Source: Chitinophagaceae bacterium
Lineage (GTDB): Bacteria > Bacteroidota > Bacteroidia > Chitinophagales > Chitinophagaceae
NCBI GenBank assembly: GCA_025450235.1
Contig: JANWHX010000117.1
Location: forward strand, 1 to 32,793
Direction: 5' to 3'
DNA: 32,793 nt
Below, piece after piece: positions 25,832-32,793 of the stretch; the first letter of the stretch is position 1; each line of letters begins with the position of its first letter. The notes below the pieces were generated by a model, which had not been told where the DNA came from, did no database searches, and saw only the letters and a list, made by a program, of their open reading frames with translations. The position numbers and the translations under genes are program-made.

Positions 25832-25994
25832 GGCAGTCGGCAGTCAAAAGTCACGAAGCCGATGACAGAAGATTGCTTTAGCCAATGTAATCGGTTAAGT
25901 TTAATTAATTGTCATTATACATTTAGCTCCATTGCTTTTCCAGTTATTCATCCTTGAATATTGTTAGGTTGTGGACTGCCGACTGTCGACTGCC
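25832..25994. repeat. Heptamer-based inverted repeat (GGCAGTCGGCAGTC ... GACTGCCGACTGTCGACTGCC) upstream of ychF
   Basis: GACTGCC heptamers at 25974, 25981 (GACTGTC) and 25988; inverse at 25832-25845. Confidence 0.75.
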
Positions 25995-26078
25995 CGACTG
26001 ACTAACGGGGCGCAAAGATAAGGTTTGAGGGCTAAACAGAAATTGATTGTATAAAGGGTCGCGTGCTGTTTTTTAATT

Positions 26079-26151
26079 ACCGGTAAGACGAAAAGACGGT
26101 AAGAATTGATTTACAGATTACTTTTTCTTATCGCCTTCCCGACTTCCCGGC
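26079..26151. repeat. Imperfect 27-nt inverted repeat built from GACGGTAA/GACTTCCC-like short repeats
   Basis: Left arm 26079-26105 ACCGGTAAGACGAAAAGACGGTAAGAA; right arm 26125-26151 TTCTTATCGCCTTCCCGACTTCCCGGC. Confidence 0.65.
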
Positions 26152-26421
26152 AAAAACGGTCTTTAATGTGTAAAGATGATTTTGGTTTTTACCGGAAAAT
26201 CTGCAATCTTCAATCCGGAATCTAAAATCGGTAGTGGCTCAGTCGGAAAGAAATTTGAACCACATAACACATAGTGCACATAGACTGAAATACATGGTCT
26301 GTCCACGCCTTTGGCGGGACAAGTTGTGAACGACTATGTGTCTATTGTTTTTAAATGGTTTCAAAAAAAACACTTCAAAGCTTCTGGATTTCAGACTGAC
26401 CCGCTATCCTAAAATCTACTT

Positions 26422-27912
26422 ATGGCATTAAGTCGCATCTGGGCCGCCTTTATCATAGTTTCAATATTGGTGGCATGCATTAAGTGGATATCCTGGGGCG
26501 ATAATGATATTTTCAACCGGATGGTGACGGGGAAAGGAGACGATAGTTATGGATATTATATGTTGGGTAATGAAACAGGTGTGGATATTTCAAAGGATAG
26601 TTTTGCCCGCAAGATGAAAGAGATAGGCTACCAACCCAAAGACAACGTTGTAAGTAGCCGTTATATTTTTACTAGTGATCTTTCCTCTGATTCAATTCGG
26701 ATACTTAAGACTCAAAATTCATCTTTACAGGTTCTCAGCTACCAGCAGGCATTAAGCCGTTTGCAAAAACCTGTTGATGGCGTAATCGAAACCTGCTGGG
26801 TTTCGGTAAATATTGCTCTTAAGCTTATTGGCATTATGGCCCTGTTCATGGGATTCATGAGTATTGCTGAACGGGCCGGCGGTATTCGTTTGTTATCCCG
26901 TTTTATTGGTCCATTCTTTACCAGACTTTTCCCGGAAATTCCAAGGGGTCATCCGGCCATGGGACACATGATGATGAATTTTTCTGCTAATCTGTTAGGA
27001 TTAGATAATGCCGCTACTCCTTTTGGCATAAAAACAATGGAAAGCCTGCAGGAGATCAACCCGAATAAAGCGGTCGCCTCAAATCCACAGATCATGTTTC
27101 TTTGTTTACATGCATGCGGACCAACATTAATTCCGGTAAGTATTATCGCCGTACGTGCTTCCGCCAACGCAGCTAATCCGACAGATATATTTATCCCTTG
27201 TATGATCGTCACTTTTGTTGCAACGCTTGCAGCCATGAGTATAGTCGCTTTTAAACAAAGGATCAATCTGTTTCAACCTGTTATTCTCGCCTGGGTAATG
27301 AGCATTTCCGGTTTGATCGTATTATTAGTTTTATACCTTGTTTCATTGGATGCAAGGGGTTTACAATCTTTTTCAGGTTTGTTGAGCAATGGATTAATAT
27401 TGTTGATCTTCCTGCTTATTATACTGGGCGCATTGTATAAAAAAACAGACATTTTTGATGCATTCGTTACGGGAGCTAAAGGAGGATTTGAAACAGCAGT
27501 AAAAATTATTCCTTACCTGGTGGGCATGCTGGTAGCAATTAGTTTATTACGCACCAGCGGTACTTTTGATGTCATCATTGAAGGTATGAGAAGTTTTTTT
27601 AGCTGGTTAGGTGTAAACACACGTTTCGTGGAAGGATTGCCTACTGCGCTGGTGCGGCCTTTAAGTGCAAGCGGAGCCAGAGGAATGATGGTTAGTACTA
27701 TGACGACTTATGGAGCGGATTCGTTTCCGGGAAGGTTATCCAGTATTATGCAAGGCTCATCGGATTCTACCTTTTATGTGGTAGCGGTATATTTCGGTGC
27801 AGTAGCTGTTAAAAACACAAGGTATTCTATTGGTGCTATGCTATTGGCGGACTTGGTTGGAATAATAACGGCTATCTTAATGGCATATTTATTCTTTGGA
27901 AATACGGTATAA
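26422..27912 (+). CDS. Nucleoside recognition domain membrane protein, SpmA-SpmB-type fusion
   Basis: 496 aa; SpmA-like half (VIETCWVSVNIALKLIGIMALFMGFMSIAERAG...HMMMNFSANLLGLDNAATPFGIKTMESLQEIN) and SpmB-like half (FDAFVTGAKGGFETAVKIIPYLVGMLVAISLLRTSG...RPLSASGARGMM...TYGADSFPGRLSSIMQGSSDSTFYVVAVYFGAVAVKNTRY). Confidence 0.88.
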   Translation: MALSRIWAAFIIVSILVACIKWISWGDNDIFNRMVTGKGDDSYGYYMLGNETGVDISKDSFARKMKEIGYQPKDNVVSSRYIFTSDLSSDSIRILKTQNSSLQVLSYQQALSRLQKPVDGVIETCWVSVNIALKLIGIMALFMGFMSIAERAGGIRLLSRFIGPFFTRLFPEIPRGHPAMGHMMMNFSANLLGLDNAATPFGIKTMESLQEINPNKAVASNPQIMFLCLHACGPTLIPVSIIAVRASANAANPTDIFIPCMIVTFVATLAAMSIVAFKQRINLFQPVILAWVMSISGLIVLLVLYLVSLDARGLQSFSGLLSNGLILLIFLLIILGALYKKTDIFDAFVTGAKGGFETAVKIIPYLVGMLVAISLLRTSGTFDVIIEGMRSFFSWLGVNTRFVEGLPTALVRPLSASGARGMMVSTMTTYGADSFPGRLSSIMQGSSDSTFYVVAVYFGAVAVKNTRYSIGAMLLADLVGIITAILMAYLFFGNTV

Positions 27913-27942
27913 AAAAAATCCCCGGCTTCGGGGATCTTTTTT
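27911..27942. terminator. Bidirectional intrinsic terminator between convergent genes
   Basis: AAAAAAA-ATCCCCG-GCTT-CGGGGAT-C-TTTTTT. Confidence 0.85.
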
Positions 27943-27958
27943 ATACCATACTAACCTA

Positions 27959-28711
27959 TTAGTAATTTGCAAATGCAGCTAACGTTCTCGGAAAAAGTGC
28001 GCCACCTGCTTCATCATTTGTCGCTCTTCCACGGAAGATCAGGGTATAGCTTCTTTTTCTTGTAAAATTGAAAACGGCAGTATCAAGGGCGATTGCCGTT
28101 CCCGCTACTCTTACGATCATTGAATCAGCCACGGCCGCCGCATAAGGAATATACTCTGTCACCTGGGTAGGAGCGATATTTGAAAACACATTTGCACTTC
28201 GGAGTTTGGAATAAACATCAACCGCAGGGCCGGTGCCTGTCCTTGACCAAATAAAATTTGCAAACTTTACTCTGGCTGTTGTGTCCGCAGGAATAACGAT
28301 ATTGTTGACGACAGTTATTTGTTTTGCTGCAGTCGTAGTATCATACGTAAAAATCGTATACTGCTTGTTAACCTCCATATTTTCCGAAAAATTAATCGGT
28401 GCCTGGGTGGTACCTGCCGTAGTGTTCCTTATCGAAAATGCCCTTAGCCCTGCGTCCACGCTGAAAGCATAAGACGTAGAGGGGAACAACGTAGCATAAG
28501 CAAGCGCCGATCCTGTCACCTGTTTGGCATCGATAAACACATGAGTGGCGGCACCGTTGATTGTTGCATCGTAAACCTGCACCAATGTTTTGTTTGAAAA
28601 ATCATTATCCTCAATGGCTACTTCTTTACCTGTTTCCCGGGTGCATGATAAAGCCAGGATCGCGAGCGTAAGTGCAGCCCCGCCAACTTTTATTATTTTG
28701 ATTCGTTTCAT
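27959..28711 (-). CDS. DUF4397-like lipoprotein
   Basis: 250 aa; lipoprotein signal (LTLAILALSCTRE); VQVYDATINGAATHVFIDAKQVTGSALAYATLFPSTSYAFSVDAGLRAFSI. Confidence 0.8.
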   Translation of the reverse strand: MKRIKIIKVGGAALTLAILALSCTRETGKEVAIEDNDFSNKTLVQVYDATINGAATHVFIDAKQVTGSALAYATLFPSTSYAFSVDAGLRAFSIRNTTAGTTQAPINFSENMEVNKQYTIFTYDTTTAAKQITVVNNIVIPADTTARVKFANFIWSRTGTGPAVDVYSKLRSANVFSNIAPTQVTEYIPYAAAVADSMIVRVAGTAIALDTAVFNFTRKRSYTLIFRGRATNDEAGGALFPRTLAAFANY

Positions 28712-28735
28712 TTTAATTTGTTTTCAGTTTTACAA

Positions 28736-30427
28736 TTACGGCCTGGAGAACCATGTTTCTTTCGTGTGATAATCATTTCCTACCGGGTATGCACCAATAG
28801 CAGTCAATGACGGAATATTATACAGGTATTCGGAATTATACCGGGGCCTGGACCGATACACCATTTTGCCCAGATTTTGTGAGAACAGGCTTGTACCAGA
28901 AGGTGGAGTAAAGTTGACATACACCTGTGCATTGGTGGCAGGATCAATATCCGTATAATGGAAACGGCGCATATCGGCCCAGACATTATGTACGCCCCAG
29001 GCATACATTGCGATATATTTCTGCAGCATCACCTTGGTCAATGTCATTGTACTAGCCGTAGGAGCGTCTGGTACAACAAGTGGGTCTGCAAGATAAGCTG
29101 CCTTATTAGCGGCGTTAATTTCCCTGCCTGCCGGGATATTTGCAGTATACACGGTAGACAGCATATCAAAATTCAAACTGATACCATTCGTATAGGCCGT
29201 TTTTGCATTAGCGTAATCTGCTTTCCTGATTAATGCTTCTGCTTTCAGGAATTGAATTTCAGAAGCGGTCATGATTGGCCATTCAGCATTATCTCTAAAA
29301 ATATAACGACCTGTTTCCGGAGAATTATAGGTGGTAGAACTATAGGGTGTGCCGACAAAACTAAAAGGCTGATCTTTAGTTGAAAGTCCGCTGCTGCCTA
29401 GCCAGGGAGTGATCCCTTTGAATATTAAATTCGAATCTTCCCTGATAATGTACCAGGCCCTGGGATCAAATACGCCTGTAAATGCTCCTGAATTAGCACC
29501 ACTCAATAAATTAGCAATAAAAGCCGATTGCCGGATAGCAAAAGTGGAGGTATTGACATTTCCTCTTGCTGAACCGAAATAGTTAGACGTGCCGGTAATC
29601 CCTGTACTTTGAAACTTTGCTGTCGCATTATCGGCATTGGTTGTCATAGACAGATCACAATACTTGATGACAGAATCAGCACTATAAATCGTCTTATTGC
29701 TGATATAAGCATACGAACGTGCAAGAATACCATACACAAATTTTTTCCACCTGCCGAGATCGCCTTTATTAAAATAAAAATCACTGGCTCCAAACTTGGC
29801 GGGATCCATACCTCCGCCCGTCATGCTGAGGTAACCTATTGCACGGTGGCAAATTGCCCGTACTGAATCATACGATTCAGACTGATCTTCGTAGGTGAAT
29901 TGCTGAAGACTTGTATTAAATGCCTGCCGTAAAATTATTTCACCATATTGATTCGCACATTCAAATAAACTCCAGGCTCTCAAGGCCCAGGCCGCCCCAA
30001 CAAAATCCCATTTCTGCTCTTCATTGCCCCATTCTATTATACGGTTTAAATTCTGACCCATGCCATAATAGTGGGCAGCCCATACAGAACCTAAGTTATC
30101 ACTGGCTCCGACGGTGCCTCCCATCTGGTCATAGTTAGAAGCATTCGCCGCAGTTTGTGATACCGCGGAAGCTGTTGTTGAATACGTTCCCCAGAATTGA
30201 ATGTAACGACCGATCAATAAAGCGTCGCCCGCTAATCCATAAGCGCTTCCGGCGGCTGACGAGCTGCCGACAAGACTTCCTATCAGGCTGGGAAATATCT
30301 GCTCAATAGGTTGCTTGACCGCTGCATTGGGATTTGCATAGGCATCATCTATTTTCTGGGAACAGGAACTGAACGCTGCCAGGCCAATTATTCCGGCTGC
30401 AAAAAGATATATAGTATTACGTTTCAT
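28736..30427 (-). CDS. SusD/RagB family outer-membrane nutrient-binding lipoprotein
   Basis: 563 aa; lipoprotein signal (GIIGLAAFSSCSQKIDDAYANPNA); ASEIQFLKAEALIRKADYANAKTAYTNGISLNF; directly downstream of a SusC gene. Confidence 0.9.
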   Translation of the reverse strand: MKRNTIYLFAAGIIGLAAFSSCSQKIDDAYANPNAAVKQPIEQIFPSLIGSLVGSSSAAGSAYGLAGDALLIGRYIQFWGTYSTTASAVSQTAANASNYDQMGGTVGASDNLGSVWAAHYYGMGQNLNRIIEWGNEEQKWDFVGAAWALRAWSLFECANQYGEIILRQAFNTSLQQFTYEDQSESYDSVRAICHRAIGYLSMTGGGMDPAKFGASDFYFNKGDLGRWKKFVYGILARSYAYISNKTIYSADSVIKYCDLSMTTNADNATAKFQSTGITGTSNYFGSARGNVNTSTFAIRQSAFIANLLSGANSGAFTGVFDPRAWYIIREDSNLIFKGITPWLGSSGLSTKDQPFSFVGTPYSSTTYNSPETGRYIFRDNAEWPIMTASEIQFLKAEALIRKADYANAKTAYTNGISLNFDMLSTVYTANIPAGREINAANKAAYLADPLVVPDAPTASTMTLTKVMLQKYIAMYAWGVHNVWADMRRFHYTDIDPATNAQVYVNFTPPSGTSLFSQNLGKMVYRSRPRYNSEYLYNIPSLTAIGAYPVGNDYHTKETWFSRP

Positions 30428-30450
30428 AATAATTAGTTCATTTAATTAAA

Positions 30451-32793
30451 TTACTTAAGGGTTGCTCTTAAACCGAAGTTGAATGCCATCGGTGTAGGAA
30501 GACTGCCATAATCTATACCCATACCTCCAACGCCGTTTGAACCGGCAGTATTACCATTGGCAGCAGGATCTGCACCCCTGTAGTTTGACCAAAGGATCAG
30601 ATCATTACCTGTGATAAAAAAGCCCAGTGATTTGACGAAGCCCATTTTTTTAAGGGACTGCGAAGGTAATGTATAGCTCAAAGTAAGGTCTCTTAACCGC
30701 AGGTAATTAACATCTTGTTCAATAAATTCTTCTTCGGGCATGCCCGTATAATAGGTCTGCTGATACATGGGGACAACTACAATGGTATTTGCCGTCGGAG
30801 TTGCGCTGTTCTCTTTTCCATCCTGTAAAACACCCTGGATCACCCGGGGCTGTTCCCTGTCTGCAGTACGTACGCTTTTACCTTGCAGCGTTAAGTAATA
30901 ATCAGTGGCATTAAACACGTCGCCACCCACTTTCAAATCCCAAAGGAAACTCAGGTTCCAATTCTTAAAACGAAAGTTATTCAAAGTTCCTAACGTGAAA
31001 TCAGGCATCCTGTCTCCAATAACAGTAAATGTTCCTTCAACAACCGGAATTCCGGTCAAAGGACTGATCACTATTTGTCTCTTATTGTTACGCAAATAGT
31101 GGAAACCGGTGATAGTGGTTGCGGGCAGTCCCCGGATCATGCCGCCTCGTGCATTTCCATAGAGCCATGTATCGGCAATATAAGCTTCATAAGCGATCGC
31201 CTGTGGTAACGTCAGCACCTCACTCCACATGTGGTTAAAGTTGAAACGGATATTCCAGGACCAGGCCTGCTTTTGAACCGGTACAACGTCCGCCACCACT
31301 TCGACGCCCTGGTTCCTTGAAGATGCCGCATTTTGCGTATTTAAAATAAAGCCTGTTGCATAACTCGCCCTGAATTGATTTTGGATCTGGTCAGTGCATA
31401 AAGTATTGTAATAAGCCAGGTCAAATGAAAGACGGCTGTTGAACATTCTTATTTCCGTTCCTATCTCATACGTTTTTTGCCTTTCAGGTCTCAAATCAGG
31501 ATTGTTATTATCAAAGCCATAAGAATAGATTGCGCCGACCGCACTGCTTGTAAAATTATCTACGAATACAGACTGATTTTTATACGCGTCGGGATACCTG
31601 GCCGTTCCGGCACGTGATGCACGAAACTTCCAGTAATTAATGACCTTTCCTTTTAACTCAGGGAAAATGTCTGATATGATTACGCTGGCGCTGAAACCAG
31701 GATAATTAAACTTCCTGTTCTTTGTTGGAAACACAGAGGCTTCTTCAAAACGGTGCGTATAGCTAAGAAAAACAAGATTATTATAGCTTATGCCCGCTTC
31801 GCCGAAAAATGCGTTTTGCCTGAGCACCATTAAATTGGGCAATCCGAATTTGTTCCTTGCCAATCTTACCCGGGTGTTCAGTCTTGTGATACCGCTATCT
31901 GATTTCGAACCGACTGTTTGCTCAAAGTTTGCATCAGTTACAACCTGGCCATTCTTAAACAGTTTATTAAGATTCGATGGCTGCGTGCCGATGGAGTCAA
32001 CCAGGTTGGTTCCGGTAATAGAGAACATCTCTGTTTTATAGTCCTGCCACATCTGGCCCACCATCAACCGACCGGAGAATTTACCATAGTCTTTTTTAGC
32101 TGTGGCTGTAATAGTATGATTGTACCCTTTGTAATCTCTCCAGTAATTTGTCAACCTTCCAAAACCACCATTCTGAGCCTTGCTTGTAAGGTAAGACATT
32201 GGAGAGAAGAAGGTATAACCGACCGCCTCATAAGTATCGTATCCAAATCTTCCCGCAATGCTTAACCAACTAAATGGATTAATATTTACACCCCCGGAAA
32301 AGATCATCCTCTTATTCTTGTCATGGCTTACATTCTGCTTGACATTATACAATGGATTGTCTATCTCCACATAGGGATCTGATGAAAAAAGACTGATCTT
32401 ATTTCCATCCGCGTCAGTATAGCGCCGGATGTCATTATTTACCGGCCATGCATACAAACCTAAGAGATAACCGCCTGCGCTGCGTAAGGGTTTATCATTT
32501 GTTGAATTGATATATTGGAATGAAGGTGAAATATCGAGCCATTTGGTGATCCTCCAAGTATTGGCGATCCTTAAATTATATTTGGTAAATGTGTTGCCGG
32601 GAACAACCGCATCTTCATTGAAATAGGAACCGGATATTTTGAAGCCTATGTCTTTGTAACCCAGGTCAACACTCAGATTATGTGTCTGTGCTTTCCCTGT
32701 CCGGAAAAAATTGTCAATATTATCGTAGCGTTTTATTCCTGCAGGGTATTTCGGACCAAAAAAAGTTCCGGAGGTACCGCTGAACGTACTGGA
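30451..32793 (-). CDS. SusC/RagA family TonB-linked outer-membrane protein (partial; N-terminus beyond window end)
   Basis: Frame open without stop from 30451 to 32793. The upstream part (...STFSGTSGTFFGPKYPAGIKRYDNIDNFFRTGKAQTHNLSVDLGYKDIGFKISGSYFNEDAVVPGNTFTKYNLRIANTWRITKWLDISPSF...) continues the listed ORF, whose reported 'M' at 32457 is an internal TTG. Confidence 0.93.
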   Translation of the reverse strand, partial: SSTFSGTSGTFFGPKYPAGIKRYDNIDNFFRTGKAQTHNLSVDLGYKDIGFKISGSYFNEDAVVPGNTFTKYNLRIANTWRITKWLDISPSFQYINSTNDKPLRSAGGYLLGLYAWPVNNDIRRYTDADGNKISLFSSDPYVEIDNPLYNVKQNVSHDKNKRMIFSGGVNINPFSWLSIAGRFGYDTYEAVGYTFFSPMSYLTSKAQNGGFGRLTNYWRDYKGYNHTITATAKKDYGKFSGRLMVGQMWQDYKTEMFSITGTNLVDSIGTQPSNLNKLFKNGQVVTDANFEQTVGSKSDSGITRLNTRVRLARNKFGLPNLMVLRQNAFFGEAGISYNNLVFLSYTHRFEEASVFPTKNRKFNYPGFSASVIISDIFPELKGKVINYWKFRASRAGTARYPDAYKNQSVFVDNFTSSAVGAIYSYGFDNNNPDLRPERQKTYEIGTEIRMFNSRLSFDLAYYNTLCTDQIQNQFRASYATGFILNTQNAASSRNQGVEVVADVVPVQKQAWSWNIRFNFNHMWSEVLTLPQAIAYEAYIADTWLYGNARGGMIRGLPATTITGFHYLRNNKRQIVISPLTGIPVVEGTFTVIGDRMPDFTLGTLNNFRFKNWNLSFLWDLKVGGDVFNATDYYLTLQGKSVRTADREQPRVIQGVLQDGKENSATPTANTIVVVPMYQQTYYTGMPEEEFIEQDVNYLRLRDLTLSYTLPSQSLKKMGFVKSLGFFITGNDLILWSNYRGADPAANGNTAGSNGVGGMGIDYGSLPTPMAFNFGLRATLK

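Noticed and set aside
26260-26350. CACATAG / CTATGTG and GTCCACGCC-TTT-GGCGGGAC inverted motifs
   Set aside because: Short and imperfect; likely the same class of dispersed intergenic repeat, not strong enough for a separate claim.
27959-32793. Novel polysaccharide utilisation locus
   Set aside because: Only SusC, SusD and a DUF4397 lipoprotein are visible; no glycoside hydrolase or regulator in the window, so substrate and novelty cannot be argued.

Overview
This 32.8-kb window is chromosomal DNA from a Bacteroidota bacterium, probably Chitinophagaceae-like. The lineage call rests on SusC/SusD, the gliding-motility C-terminal domain protein, TAnnTTTG-type promoters and the sdhCAB layout. 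Left to right it carries: a partial metal/cobalamin-type ABC substrate-binding protein (-); a repeat-rich non-coding segment; cystathionine beta-synthase (-); an ECF sigma/anti-sigma pair (-) divergent from a small DUF6249-like membrane protein (+); an S41 peptidase (-); an N-acetylglucosamine kinase-like gene and murQ (+); thrA-thrB-thrC (+); a conserved unknown; sdhC-sdhA-[four-helix-bundle gene]-sdhB (+); a PKD/gliding-motility C-terminal protein (-); a small OM-like protein (-); a 1188-aa surface protein (+); ychF (-); a SpmA-SpmB fusion (+); and a DUF4397-SusD-SusC locus (-). Strongest non-routine signals: (1) a 17-codon Thr/Ile-rich leader ORF (MYAAATAAVTTTITTIR*) ahead of thrABC, a candidate threonine attenuator; (2) three matching ECF-type promoters GTAACC-N17-GTC(T/A)TA, one on the sigma gene and two in tandem on the divergent gene; (3) two copies of a 27-bp palindrome, one in the thrB-thrC gap and one in frame inside thrC; (4) a four-helix-bundle (23S rRNA IVS-type) gene bracketed by inverted repeats and splitting sdhA from sdhB; (5) a ~50-bp palindrome flanked by a 9-bp direct repeat at the anti-sigma stop codon; (6) several 7-, 8- and 22-bp short-period repeat arrays; (7) an unexplained repeat-rich segment at 640-981. 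No tRNA, rRNA, CRISPR array or transposase was recognised.
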